A DNA stretch of 64,000 nt from Cyanobacteria bacterium SIG29 (GCA_015152515.1 SUTV01000003.1:124001-188000), one strand, 5' to 3'; shown: positions 1 to 10,011, numbered from the stretch's first letter. Notes: a model not told the origin generated them from the letters alone. A program made the numbers and translations.

Positions 1-248
1 TAAACACTGTGAGAAAATCCTGAACCCAATTTATTTTCAGGATTAGATAACACTTCTTGCAAAGTACTATCTAAAAATTTATTTTCTTGAGCCCAACTAA
101 TAAAATCATTAGTTTGCTCAACTTCATTACCTTTGAAACTAGTCGATTTAACAAAAGTATCCGCAGTTAAACCCTTTGATAAATGCAATTTCGCAGGTGT
201 AAACTTATTTATATTACTAACAAATCCAACAGGATTTACATTTAACAT
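1..248 (-). CDS. Uncharacterised protein with SFKG motif (C-terminus cut off by window edge)
   Basis: The minus-strand frame opens with ATG at 248 and stays open to the window edge, giving 82 residues with the C-terminus missing. No family is recognised. Residues 36-40 read TSFKG, a short motif that also occurs near the N-terminus of three other proteins here (2718-5030, 58329-59111, 62772-63128). There is no signal peptide or membrane segment in the visible part. A weak AAGG lies just upstream of the ATG. Coding status is supported by the uninterrupted frame and by the shared motif; function is unknown. Confidence 0.6.
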   Translation of the reverse strand, partial: MLNVNPVGFVSNINKFTPAKLHLSKGLTADTFVKSTSFKGNEVEQTNDFISWAQENKFLDSTLQEVLSNPENKLGSGFSHSV

Positions 249-339
249 TACCTTAAGCCCCAATTACTACCATATAATAAGAAAAACAAATTAAGAGCTT
301 AAATTTACCATTAAAAAAATTTTTTATAAATTTGTTACA

Positions 340-1014
340 TTATTTTGTTGGTTGTTCTTTAAAATTAGGGAACATATTTAAAGTTCCATCAACATTACGC
401 CAATTAAACCAACCAACTTTTGCTTGTTTTGCTCTATCATTAACAGTAGCTAAAAGCCAATTTCCTCTAATAACAGTAAATGAAACAAATAATGGATAAT
501 TAACATTATCTATAACATTTGAATCTAAATCTTCTTTAGAATATAAAACTTTTTCTTCTTTTGATAAATCATTAAAAAATCTTATGCCATACTTTTTACC
601 ATACTTATAAAATAATTTTTTATAGGTATAAAAAGCACGCTTATCTTCATTATATACCCAGCCAGTTTCACCTGTTTCTTGATTTAGAAACACACAATAC
701 CAATCATTACCCGGATTTAAATCAACAGTTAATAAAGCAATATTATTTTCTGGAACATAAGCCACATAAGAAACTTTTCTTAAATCTACAGAATTTACAA
801 TGGCAGAACGCGAAATATTATCATAATTAACTTCACGCACAATTTTTGAATCAGTATATGGATATTGATAAACTGTATAATTTTTTGGCATATTTAAAAC
901 ACCAATGCCATAATATTTGATACTTTTAGAACTCATAGGAATAATATCAGCACTCACAGGCATTGATAAAAATGTAAAAATTATAAATAATACAGATACT
1001 ATAAACTTTTTCAT
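340..1014 (-). CDS. Secreted SH3-like domain protein of unknown function
   Basis: 224 residues starting with a clear Sec signal peptide (Lys-Lys, hydrophobic stretch, cleavage probably after VSA near residue 22). The mature part has a pattern like a bacterial SH3 domain (YQYPYTDSKIV, then WYCVFLNQETGETGWV), so it is probably periplasmic or surface exposed; this is inference from pattern, not a firm family match. There is no Shine-Dalgarno sequence, but a TATAAT box lies 6 bases before the ATG, inside the last codons of the upstream kinase gene, so the start may be leaderless. The ATG lies 2 bases beyond the upstream stop codon. Confidence 0.7.
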   Translation of the reverse strand: MKKFIVSVLFIIFTFLSMPVSADIIPMSSKSIKYYGIGVLNMPKNYTVYQYPYTDSKIVREVNYDNISRSAIVNSVDLRKVSYVAYVPENNIALLTVDLNPGNDWYCVFLNQETGETGWVYNEDKRAFYTYKKLFYKYGKKYGIRFFNDLSKEEKVLYSKEDLDSNVIDNVNYPLFVSFTVIRGNWLLATVNDRAKQAKVGWFNWRNVDGTLNMFPNFKEQPTK

Positions 1015-1016
1015 AA

Positions 1017-1550
1017 TTACATTATACCAAACTTTTGAACAAGAGCCTCAACCAATTTGTCGGTATTTTCTAATAATTCTTCGTATGTTCCTTCATTATG
1101 AATAACATAATCCCAATTTTTAATATTATCCAACCCAGTTTCCGTAGCATCATTTTTAGAAGATAAAACACCACGCTTACCTCTAGCTTCTTCAGATGCT
1201 TCCACTCGAACAGCAAATGCTCCCTTTGAACGGAATAAATTTAATTCATGTTCTACACGAATATCGGTAACAATAGTATCACCCTCATAAGCAATTATTG
1301 AATTTAACCAATAATCTGGACTTTGTGCCCTACCCCAATCGCCTAAATTTATAAGATCCTGACGATATATTGATTTATTTTTTTCAATTTCTTCTATTGT
1401 TAAACCTTTTTGCTGACCATATAACATTTTAATAGCATCAGCGATTCCTATCCTTTTAAAGGAAGGGAATCGCTCAAGTAAAATTTTTGCAACTGTATCT
1501 TTTCCAGAAAATTGTTTTCCTGAAAAAACTATTATTTTTTTAGCCATCAT
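1017..1550 (-). CDS. P-loop nucleoside/phosphomevalonate kinase-like protein
   Basis: 177 residues. A P-loop is at the N-terminus (G11-KQFS-G16-K17-D18-T19). The lid/substrate region includes TDIRVEHEL and an EARGKRG stretch. The pattern fits the small-molecule kinase group that contains phage deoxynucleoside-monophosphate kinases and animal-type phosphomevalonate kinases: SGKDT loop, then VRVEASEE, then NDATETGLD and WDYVIHNEG. I cannot choose the substrate from sequence alone. The start overlaps the 3' end of the S1 gene by 11 bases (ATGATGGCTAA context), so translation is probably coupled to rpsA. A second ATG immediately follows the first. Confidence 0.7.
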   Translation of the reverse strand: MMAKKIIVFSGKQFSGKDTVAKILLERFPSFKRIGIADAIKMLYGQQKGLTIEEIEKNKSIYRQDLINLGDWGRAQSPDYWLNSIIAYEGDTIVTDIRVEHELNLFRSKGAFAVRVEASEEARGKRGVLSSKNDATETGLDNIKNWDYVIHNEGTYEELLENTDKLVEALVQKFGIM

Positions 1551-2598
1551 TTTTAATGCTTAAACTAATACGTCTATCATCTGGATTGAATTTTAAAATA
1601 GTTGTTTGTACTTTATCGCCAACTTTTAAAATAACATTTTTTTGATTTTGATACTCTGTTAATTCATTATTTGGAAGTAAAGCTTCAACTCCAGAAAATA
1701 CTTCAACAAAAGCACCAAAATGTTTAATTCTAGTGATAGTACCTTCAATGTTATCGCCGTCTTTAATTTTATCTTTAGCTTCTACCCAAGGGTCTTTTTC
1801 AAGATTTTTCAAGCTTAAGCTAACTCTTTGTTTATCTTTATCGATAACAATAACTTCAACATTGATAATATCACCAACTTTTAAAATATCTGATGGATGA
1901 TCTACCCATCTCCAAGAAATTTGAGACAATGGTAATAAAGCATCTACACCACCGATATCAACGAACGCACCGAAATCAGTAATTCGAACAACTTCACCTT
2001 TAACAATTTGTCCAATTTCAATATTTTCAAATAAATCTCTTTTTGTTTCTTCCTTATCTTCAGAATAAACTTTTCTATTTGATAAAATGAAGTTACCTTG
2101 TTGAATATCCATTGTAAGAATTTTTAATTCTAATTTTTCACCAACTGCATTTTCAGTTGATTTTAATTTTAAATGACTAGAAGGAACAAATCCTCTAACA
2201 CCTTTAACTTCAACTAAAACACCGCCTTTAACAACAGAAACGATAACGCCTTCAACAACAGCATCTTCTGCTTTTAATTGTTCTAATTCTCTCCAATTAT
2301 ATGCCATAGCAACTTTTTTATATGAAAGCATAAATCTGCCTTCTTCATCTTCTTCACGAACAATTAAAAATTCATATTCATGATTTTTCTTTAAAGTTTC
2401 TTCAACATCAACTGTCTTATCAACTATTGCTTCTTTAACAGGAACAAAAGCGGCTGTTTTTGCACCAATATCAACAATAACGCCCGATGAATCATACGAA
2501 CAAACTATACCTTTAACCAAATCACCTTTTTGGAAACTATAATCATAGTTATTTAATAATGCTTCAAATTCAGCATCTGTACAAAATTGTTCTGTCAT
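1540..2598 (-). CDS. rpsA: 30S ribosomal protein S1 (four S1 domains)
   Basis: 352 residues with four OB-fold S1 repeats at about 24-93, 110-175, 193-262 and 280-350. They are recognisable by G-x-[VI]-x-x-[IV]-x-x-[FY]-G-[AV]-[FL]-V patterns such as RITDFGAFVDIG and RIKHFGAFVEV, each ending in ISLS/VSLS/FILS-type strands. S1 binds mRNA on the 30S subunit and promotes initiation on weakly structured or weak-SD messages. It is shorter than the six-domain proteobacterial form and closer to cyanobacterial or Gram-positive sizes. A GGGGTAAAAAAG leader precedes the ATG. The downstream kinase gene overlaps it. Confidence 0.93.
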   Translation of the reverse strand: MTEQFCTDAEFEALLNNYDYSFQKGDLVKGIVCSYDSSGVIVDIGAKTAAFVPVKEAIVDKTVDVEETLKKNHEYEFLIVREEDEEGRFMLSYKKVAMAYNWRELEQLKAEDAVVEGVIVSVVKGGVLVEVKGVRGFVPSSHLKLKSTENAVGEKLELKILTMDIQQGNFILSNRKVYSEDKEETKRDLFENIEIGQIVKGEVVRITDFGAFVDIGGVDALLPLSQISWRWVDHPSDILKVGDIINVEVIVIDKDKQRVSLSLKNLEKDPWVEAKDKIKDGDNIEGTITRIKHFGAFVEVFSGVEALLPNNELTEYQNQKNVILKVGDKVQTTILKFNPDDRRISLSIKNDG

Positions 2599-2717
2599 CT
2601 TTTTTACCCCGTTAAACTGCAGACATTTTTAATATGCCCATTATACAGTTTTTTCTACATATTGTAAATAATAGAGCCTACTCGGATTTGTCAAATACAG
2701 ATAGACATTAACCTTTA

Positions 2718-5030
2718 CTAACAAGGATTATTCCTAATTTCAGCGACAATAGAATTAATGAAGTTTTGTATAGTTTCACCATTTTCATCAAGACAAGGTT
2801 CAAACTTATGCAACATAGTTACTTTTTTATCTAATGGAATTTCTCTATCATTTTTTATTCTTTGATTTTCAATTAATGCAGAATAAATAATAAATGGATT
2901 ATATTCTTTTTTTCCATCAATTTGCATTGCTATTTTAGAATTAATAGTCACACCATCTAAATCAAGTCTTCCACCAGCAGCACTTCCATGTCCGCCACCA
3001 TTAAATAAAGACGCCAACATTGAAGCATAGTCAGTACCATCTTGAGAACGGAAAGACATTCTAATACCATTTTTATCAGCAAGGTTTGATTTTACATCAA
3101 TTTTTCCTTTTTCTTTATCTTGAATTAACAATACAGAAATTTTGTCATCTTGATATGGAGAAGCATACGGGTCTGAATTAAAGAAAGTAGGAGCTTCTCT
3201 TAGTTCGCCCATAATTTCTGAATATTTAAAACTATTTTGAATATCTATAAAGCTAACTTTACTATCAGTTTGTCTTGCACTTTCCCAAACATCATACATT
3301 TGATTGTAGTCAATACTAATAACACCAAATCCGGTTTCTGGGAATATTTGGCGACCTTCAATAGAATAATCAACCATTTTTTCTCTAGGAGCTAAAGAAT
3401 CAAAAGAACTAGCTTTATCTGCAATATCATAAACAACGTGTTCTCTTAACCATTTTTTATCAATAGTTGAACCAATTCTTGCAATTAACCATTTTGAAAG
3501 CCCTTCTGGTAAAAAATTAGGACGTTCTTTAACTGGTTTTGCAACATCTTCAGTTGTATAGTTTGCTGTTCTCGTAAAACAACTTGTGTCACTAGATGTG
3601 CCTGATATAATTCCAGCAACAAATTGTTTTGAATATTCTTTATCCTTCATTGTTTTATTGATTAAATTTGCTTCATCTGCAATAACTGTAACTAATTCAG
3701 TAGCAGCAGGCACACTTGGCGCAACCAATGCCAAATTTTTATTTTGAATTCCAAGCATATCTACACCACTTGTAGCTTTTGAATCTTTCCATTCTTGAGG
3801 TCTATATGGATGATGGTCTATAAAAATAACATTTTTTGCATTTTCAATATACTCTTTATAAGCAGAGCTAAATCTTGTTGGAGTAGCAATATCCATTAAA
3901 ATAACAAGGTCATATTTTTGTGGCAATTCACCTTCTTTTACTTCTGGGTCAAAATAAATTTCATTCCTTTTTAAATGTGCCAACTCATTTTTATAAACAT
4001 CTAACTGACTTTTTACCAAAGATGTTTGTTCTTGCGATTGTAATCGTTTAATATTTTCTTCTAAATTTCTAATTGTCTGTGCATTATATGGTCTTTTTAT
4101 ATTTTCAATACCTGGCAACTTATCCCTATATAGTCCAGGCAAATTATCATCAATACTACATTGAACATTTTTTTCTGGATATGCTGATTTTATTGCAGCA
4201 TGCATTCCCAAAACACAGCCAATCGTATCACCATCAGGTAAACAATGACCTAATAATAAAATATTTTTATTTTCAGGATTTTTTATTTCACTTGCAATGC
4301 TATCAATTGTCACCTGTAAATCATGCACTGCCCTTGTACCATTTTTTTCAGCTTCAACATTAAACATTTGTGTCAAAACATCAATAGGTGATGATTTTTT
4401 TTGATAAAGCATAACCATTTCTTTTATTTCAGGATCTTCAGAATCAAGTAAAAAATCAAAAGTTCTTTCTGCTTTTTTCCTTACAACTGCATCTTTTCCT
4501 GTATATGCTAAATTAACTCTTAATCCAATAGTAGGTGCTCCCTTTGAAGTACCAGCAATAACATTTGAAAGAGTAAATTGAAAATCCTTACCGTGTTTTT
4601 TCAATAACTTTGACAATGATGGAGAAATAGAATCTGGAACTCTGCCAATTTCACCAAATTGCGGGTCTTTAATCAATATTTTTTCTTGTTTAGCGAACTT
4701 TCTTATTTCAAAAGTTAATGGTTTTCCATCATACCATTCACTATCAGCCAATTTTTGAACATTTTTATCTTTATATTTATCATCAACAGCACCAAATTCT
4801 TCTTGATGGTGAGAAACCCCACGCACCTTCATTTGAATAGCCGGTTGATTTGGATTTGCCAGCTTCCCCTTAAAACTAACTCGAGTAACATTTCCCTGCT
4901 TCGATACAGATACTAAAGATTGTTCTTCTACTTTTTGTTCAAAAACATTTGAAACACTCTCTTTATAAATTTTACTTGAATGAGTTAAACTCCTAATACT
5001 CATGTCTGAATACGATACAGGTTTAATCAT
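2718..5030 (-). CDS. DHH/DHHA1 phosphoesterase with long N-terminal extension
   Basis: 770 residues from the ATG at 5030, chosen because AAGGGATGTAAC precedes it; a longer reading from 5066 lacks such a site. The NrnA/RecJ-type catalytic core starts only at about residue 261 (GHCLPDGD, motif I). It continues with MDIATP, D405-H-H (motif III), a D-T-S-C-F-T-R stretch, and the DHHA1 GGGH motif at 678-681. This suggests a manganese-dependent phosphodiesterase acting on short RNA/DNA or (c-di-)nucleotides. Typical NrnA proteins are about 320 residues, so roughly 260 N-terminal residues and further internal insertions are extra. VSFKG lies at residues 51-55. The substrate is unknown. Confidence 0.8.
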   Translation of the reverse strand: MIKPVSYSDMSIRSLTHSSKIYKESVSNVFEQKVEEQSLVSVSKQGNVTRVSFKGKLANPNQPAIQMKVRGVSHHQEEFGAVDDKYKDKNVQKLADSEWYDGKPLTFEIRKFAKQEKILIKDPQFGEIGRVPDSISPSLSKLLKKHGKDFQFTLSNVIAGTSKGAPTIGLRVNLAYTGKDAVVRKKAERTFDFLLDSEDPEIKEMVMLYQKKSSPIDVLTQMFNVEAEKNGTRAVHDLQVTIDSIASEIKNPENKNILLLGHCLPDGDTIGCVLGMHAAIKSAYPEKNVQCSIDDNLPGLYRDKLPGIENIKRPYNAQTIRNLEENIKRLQSQEQTSLVKSQLDVYKNELAHLKRNEIYFDPEVKEGELPQKYDLVILMDIATPTRFSSAYKEYIENAKNVIFIDHHPYRPQEWKDSKATSGVDMLGIQNKNLALVAPSVPAATELVTVIADEANLINKTMKDKEYSKQFVAGIISGTSSDTSCFTRTANYTTEDVAKPVKERPNFLPEGLSKWLIARIGSTIDKKWLREHVVYDIADKASSFDSLAPREKMVDYSIEGRQIFPETGFGVISIDYNQMYDVWESARQTDSKVSFIDIQNSFKYSEIMGELREAPTFFNSDPYASPYQDDKISVLLIQDKEKGKIDVKSNLADKNGIRMSFRSQDGTDYASMLASLFNGGGHGSAAGGRLDLDGVTINSKIAMQIDGKKEYNPFIIYSALIENQRIKNDREIPLDKKVTMLHKFEPCLDENGETIQNFINSIVAEIRNNPC

Positions 5031-5086
5031 GTTACATCCCTTCTTTATAAAAAGAAGAAAACTCATAATTTTATTTTTTGCTATAA

Positions 5087-5109
5087 AAAAAGCCCTAAAT
5101 GGGCTTTTT
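5087..5109 (-). terminator. Rho-independent terminator of the sigma factor gene
   Basis: AAAAAGCCC / GGGCTTTTT arms around a TAAAT loop. On the minus strand the stem is followed by a T run. It overlaps the stop codon of the sigma factor gene (stop 5108-5110). Confidence 0.85.
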
Positions 5110-5995
5110 AATAAACATAACTTTCAAATAAATCTAAAGAAAAATTATTATTTTTTAATTTATTCAAAGCTCTTGCTTCTGTTTGTCTAATACATTCTTT
5201 AGTTACACCATACATTTTCCCAATTTCTTCTAAAGTTTGTTTTTGGAAATTACATAAACCAAATCTTAAAGTTAATACTTTTTGTTCACGGTCTTTTAAA
5301 TTGTTTAACAATTTAACAACTTCTTTTTTCATTGAATCATATTCTATTTGAGATTGAACAGATGCTTTTTTATCTTCAATAATATCAGCCAATCTAACCT
5401 CTGAACCGTTTTGCATTTCATAATCACCTTCTAAAGATAAGGTCTTTTTATAAGCACCTAAATAATTATTAATTTTAGCTTCTTCCATATTCATTTTTTT
5501 AGCTACATCTTTAACTTGAACTTCACAATTAGCATTCTGTTCCATTTCTGCTTTTATCTTTGAATACTTTGATAAAGTTTCTTGAATATAAACAGGAATT
5601 TTTAAAGAATGAGATTGTTCTGATATTGCTTTAAACATAGCTTGTTTAATCCACCAACTAGCATAAGTCGCAAATCTATAACCAAATTTCCAATTGAATT
5701 TATCAACAGCAACCATTAAGCCAATGTTACCTTCTTGAATTAAATCCACCATTGGTAATTTACTTGTATGAATAGCTTTTCTTGCAATTATCAAAACTAA
5801 TTTTAAATTAGCTTTAATCAACTCTTGCTTTGCTTTTTTATCACCAGCTTGCGCTCTTTGCGCTAATTCTTGTTCTTCTTCAGGTGTTAAATTTTTATAT
5901 TTAGAAATTTCTTTTGCATAATCACTAATTTTTGAATCAGAAAATAAAGAAGATTGTAAATTTAACTCAGAATCACAAACACAATTCATAACCAT
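5108..5995 (-). CDS. RNA polymerase sigma-70 family factor (RpoD-like, no region 1.1)
   Basis: 295 residues. It shows a region 1.2-like start (SDYAKEISKYKNLTPEEEQELA), region 2 (NLKLVLIIARK, DLIQEGNIGLMVAVDKF, then FATYASWWIKQAM for -10 recognition), region 3, and a region 4 helix-turn-helix (TLEEIGKMYGVTKECIRQTEARALNKL). It lacks the acidic region 1.1 of large primary sigma factors, so it looks like a group 2/alternative RpoD-type factor; it could still be a compact housekeeping sigma. GGAG lies 9 bases before the ATG. It is followed by its own hairpin terminator and is divergent from the helicase gene. Confidence 0.9.
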   Translation of the reverse strand: MVMNCVCDSELNLQSSLFSDSKISDYAKEISKYKNLTPEEEQELAQRAQAGDKKAKQELIKANLKLVLIIARKAIHTSKLPMVDLIQEGNIGLMVAVDKFNWKFGYRFATYASWWIKQAMFKAISEQSHSLKIPVYIQETLSKYSKIKAEMEQNANCEVQVKDVAKKMNMEEAKINNYLGAYKKTLSLEGDYEMQNGSEVRLADIIEDKKASVQSQIEYDSMKKEVVKLLNNLKDREQKVLTLRFGLCNFQKQTLEEIGKMYGVTKECIRQTEARALNKLKNNNFSLDLFESYVY

Positions 5996-6290
5996 ATTAA
6001 AATACTCCAGCTTAATCTAATACACACAAAGTTACCCACACAAAAATGCATAGGAATAGCACCTAATTCTATAAGAACGGGAAAGAAAGAAAAGAAATTT
6101 TATTTTATCCGAATATATATTTTGTATATCTTTAATATATCACTTTGATTTTTCTTTTTCAATCCTTTTGTAAAGACATGTAAAGTTAAAATTAAAGTTT
6201 TAAGATTTTCTGTAATATATCTTAATTCTTTTTCAATTATAAAAAAGTCAAAAAATGTTATAAAATAAAGATAAAAGAAGAAATAATTAC

Positions 6291-9200
6291 ATGCTAATTA
6301 AGGGTACAACAAAAAACAAAACAAACTATTTAGTTCATAAATATAATGAGCTAATTTCTTGTGGCGTTAATGAAAAAAACATTTTAATTATCACTTTGAA
6401 CTCATTTAAAAAATCTCTTTTTCATAAAAACGCGAAAGTTTTAACATTTCAAGGACTTTGCTATAACGCATTTTTAGATAATAAAAAATACATTGCTTCT
6501 TTAATAAACAACAATGATGAAAATTACGAGCCAAATTTATGCGGATTAGAAATTTCTCAATTCATATTTAAACAAAGCATAAAAGAGGCTGATTTTAGTG
6601 ATTATATTTCTAAAGTCAACTTACTACACCAACTATTTAGAAGATATTCTTTAATAGTTAATAACGATTTATCAAACAAAGAAGTACTTGAACGCTCTAA
6701 ATTTTTAAAAGAAAGTTTTGCACTTGATGCACAAAAAGCAATAGATGATTACAAACTAAAAACTATTCAATATAAGAGTTTTGATTATCTAAGGCAAATG
6801 GCAATATTACCTTCAATTTATAAAAACACAGATTATTTTAAAAATATTGAATATTTAATTGTTGATGATGCAGATGAAATGCCATATGCTTTTTGGCAAT
6901 TCGTTGATGCTATAATGCCAAATTTAAAAGATTATTTTATAGCTTATGATGAAAATGGTTCATCAAGATGTGGTTATTTATGCGCATACAAAAACGGAAT
7001 TAAGGATTTTAAAGAGAATTATTCTCCAACTGAAATTACACTTGAGGACAAAAATTTATTCAACAATGAAGCAGAACTTTTTTATTACAATTTAAAAAAA
7101 GGGGAAAAAACAAAGTTTAACAATATACAATTTAATTCTGGCATACGAAGATTAGATATGTTAGATAAAGTAGTAAAAGAAATTAAAAACCTTATTTCAG
7201 AAGGCGTTAAACCAAATGAAATCGCAATTATTTCACCAATTATTGATGATATTTTATTACAAGCATTTTCAACTCTTAATTACCAAACTATTTCAGGAAA
7301 CGAAAAACTATCAAACATAAGCGAAATTAAACATCTTATTATTCTTTTAAAAATAGTTAATGGAATAGAAGTTAAAGATTATGAAATAAAGGATATTTTA
7401 ATAAATCTATTAAAAATCCCATACAAAAAATGCTTTAACATAATAAAAACTAAAAAATTATCACAAGATAGCATAAATAATGAAAATTATATAAAACTAA
7501 TTAGCACGCTAAATTCACTTCGAAAAACAAAGTATAATTTGTGCGAACAAATAAAAATTTTATGGGAGAACCTAATAAAATCTAACCCTATAAAATATGA
7601 CTTTTTTATGAAAGAAGCGCGTAATTTCGAATTAGCTTTTAATGGAAAAATCGAAAACATACAAGAACAATTTTTAATACAAATAGAAAATAGTGTAATT
7701 AGTGAAAATCCAGCAGAAACAATTTCTATAAACAATAATTGTGTACTCATTGGAACACCTCAAAAAGTTATTGATTATTCACTTCATACGAAATATCAAT
7801 TCTGGCTTGATATTTCAAACAATGAATGGCTAAAAGAAGATACTGGCACACTATATAATGCTTGGGGTTTAAGCAGAGATTTTAACAAAAAAGAATTTAC
7901 CTTTGAAGATAATCTTCTTTTAACAAGAGATAAAGCAGCAAGAATAGTTAGAAAGCTAATGTTCTGCTCAGATAAAGAAATTAAATTTTATTCAAGCCTA
8001 TATGACAACACAGGCAATGAGAATTTTGGCGGGCTCAATGATTTTATTGAAATAGAAATAGCAAACAAAAAACAAAACTTTGAAATTACACCAAGGGCTG
8101 ACCAAAAACCCGTATTAGAATACAAATCTGGTCAAATGGGGATAATGGCTGTTCCAGGAGCAGGTAAAACAACAATTCTTTTAGCCTTGATAACAAAATT
8201 AATAAAAGAAGGAATAAAAAGTGAAAACATTTTTGTTTTAACCTACATGGAATCTGCGGCTAAAAATTTCAAAGAAAGAATAAAATCAGCTCTTCCAGAT
8301 AATATAGACACTCCAAATATATCAACTATTCACGGTTTAGCCTTAAGAATAATTAAAGAAAATTCCAACTTTACAAAAGTTGGATTAGATGACAAATTTG
8401 AAATTTGTGATGACACAACAAAAGAACGAATTATCAAAGAAATTTTAAAAGATGAAGAAAAATTTGATAATTACCTAAGATGTTTATCAATAGTTAAACT
8501 TTCAAACAAGACTTCAATAAAAACAAAACATAAAGAAATCCAAGATTTTTTTGACTTCTATAAAAAATACAATTCGGCATTAAAAGAACAAAATATGATT
8601 GATTATGATGATATGCTTTACTTTGCTGTAAAAATTTTAGAAGAAGACAAAGAAGCGTTAAACTACTATCAAAATTTATGCCAATTTATTATTGAAGATG
8701 AAGCGCAAGATTCAAGTGAAATTCAACAAAGACTATTAAAGCTTTTAAGCGGAAAACATAAAAACCTTGTTCGTTGTGGAGATATTAACCAAGCCATAAC
8801 TTCAACCTTTACAAATAGCGATACTCAAGGGTTCAAAAACTTTTTGAATAACAACAAAAAAGTAGAAATGAATTCTTCTCAAAGATGTTCTAAACCAATA
8901 TATTCATTGGCAAATAAACTAATTAAAACAACATTAAAAGATGAAAATAAAAAACAAGCCTTTTATGAAATTGAAATGATAGGAACAAGCAACAATCCAA
9001 AAACTCAAACCGAGCCTAAATTCTTACTATTTGAAACAACAAAAGATGAAAAAGAATTTATTTTAGAAAAAGTAAAAGAAATTTTAAAAGAAGAAAAAAA
9101 TACATCTATTGCAATTCTTTTAAGATTAAACTCACAAGTTAATGAATACAATGAATTTTTCTTATCACAAGGTATTAAAACAACTGTTAGAACAGACTGT

Positions 9201-9956
9201 TTATCGCAGAAAAAAATATTTAAAATAATTTTAAATGTTTTAAAAATAATAAAAGAGCCTTTAAATAACAACTTAATTTTAGAATTCGCACAAAACTATG
9301 TAGACAAAGAAGATTTAAAGTTTATTAAAGAATTAAAAGAACCTTTTATTCACACACAAATAGATGACTTATACAGCGAAAAACTAAACCAATTATATTG
9401 GGATATAGATTATTGGCTAAATCAATCAACTTCATCTATTGAAGAAATTGCACAAAAAATCGGCTTTTACTATTCAAAAACATCAACAGATAAAGCAAAT
9501 ACTTATTTAGTTTCTACTTTTATAAAAAGAATAGGAAACGACCTTGAAAAAATAGAATATTGCGCTCAACGCCCATTAAGTGCTTATAAATTTTTTGAAG
9601 AAGAAATAATCGAAAATGAAACTAGCGTAAACATAATGACAATGCACAAATCAAAAGGTGATGAATTTGATTATGTATTTATACCTCAAACAAATGAAGA
9701 TAATTATCCATTAAACTTGCAAAATGTAAAACTAAAAAGTGGTGGGCATTTTGTCCAAACAATAAAATCGCAATTAGAAAATAGCACAATAAAAATGCCT
9801 GATATATTAAAACAAGAACAAATATTTGAAACCTTAAGATTATTATATGTTGGCATAACAAGAGCAAAATCTTGCTTATATATAACAAGCGCAAAAATAA
9901 ATAACAGAAAAAAGAAAATTACGCCTAGCGAAATTTTTACCACTTTAAATAATTAA
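6291..9956 (+). CDS. Double-core UvrD/PcrA-like SF1 helicase; first core degenerate
   Basis: 1221 residues. The second half is a complete superfamily 1A helicase: Walker A PGAGKTT at 622-628, motif Ia NIFVLTYMESAAKNFKER, DEAQD at 803-807, and motif VI LLYVGITRAK near 1184-1193. The first half repeats the same layout in damaged form: GTTKNKT at residues 5-11 (glycines lost, Lys-Thr kept), a motif Ia-like NILIITLNSFKKS, a TFQGLC stretch, and DDADE at 192-196 where DEAQD is expected. This suggests one motor plus one structural or DNA-scanning core, as in the AddB/RecC principle. No nuclease motif or Fe-S cysteine set was seen. Its role is probably in DNA repair, recombination or defence. Confidence 0.85.
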   Translation: MLIKGTTKNKTNYLVHKYNELISCGVNEKNILIITLNSFKKSLFHKNAKVLTFQGLCYNAFLDNKKYIASLINNNDENYEPNLCGLEISQFIFKQSIKEADFSDYISKVNLLHQLFRRYSLIVNNDLSNKEVLERSKFLKESFALDAQKAIDDYKLKTIQYKSFDYLRQMAILPSIYKNTDYFKNIEYLIVDDADEMPYAFWQFVDAIMPNLKDYFIAYDENGSSRCGYLCAYKNGIKDFKENYSPTEITLEDKNLFNNEAELFYYNLKKGEKTKFNNIQFNSGIRRLDMLDKVVKEIKNLISEGVKPNEIAIISPIIDDILLQAFSTLNYQTISGNEKLSNISEIKHLIILLKIVNGIEVKDYEIKDILINLLKIPYKKCFNIIKTKKLSQDSINNENYIKLISTLNSLRKTKYNLCEQIKILWENLIKSNPIKYDFFMKEARNFELAFNGKIENIQEQFLIQIENSVISENPAETISINNNCVLIGTPQKVIDYSLHTKYQFWLDISNNEWLKEDTGTLYNAWGLSRDFNKKEFTFEDNLLLTRDKAARIVRKLMFCSDKEIKFYSSLYDNTGNENFGGLNDFIEIEIANKKQNFEITPRADQKPVLEYKSGQMGIMAVPGAGKTTILLALITKLIKEGIKSENIFVLTYMESAAKNFKERIKSALPDNIDTPNISTIHGLALRIIKENSNFTKVGLDDKFEICDDTTKERIIKEILKDEEKFDNYLRCLSIVKLSNKTSIKTKHKEIQDFFDFYKKYNSALKEQNMIDYDDMLYFAVKILEEDKEALNYYQNLCQFIIEDEAQDSSEIQQRLLKLLSGKHKNLVRCGDINQAITSTFTNSDTQGFKNFLNNNKKVEMNSSQRCSKPIYSLANKLIKTTLKDENKKQAFYEIEMIGTSNNPKTQTEPKFLLFETTKDEKEFILEKVKEILKEEKNTSIAILLRLNSQVNEYNEFFLSQGIKTTVRTDCLSQKKIFKIILNVLKIIKEPLNNNLILEFAQNYVDKEDLKFIKELKEPFIHTQIDDLYSEKLNQLYWDIDYWLNQSTSSIEEIAQKIGFYYSKTSTDKANTYLVSTFIKRIGNDLEKIEYCAQRPLSAYKFFEEEIIENETSVNIMTMHKSKGDEFDYVFIPQTNEDNYPLNLQNVKLKSGGHFVQTIKSQLENSTIKMPDILKQEQIFETLRLLYVGITRAKSCLYITSAKINNRKKKITPSEIFTTLNN

Positions 9957-10011
9957 TTTTTGAAATTTAATTAATAATATTTTACACAAGCATGAATTTT
10001 TCAAAAAAAAA

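Noticed and set aside
9005-9271. Minus-strand frames within the helicase (also 7487-7750, 9679-9943)
   Set aside because: AT-rich antisense shadows.
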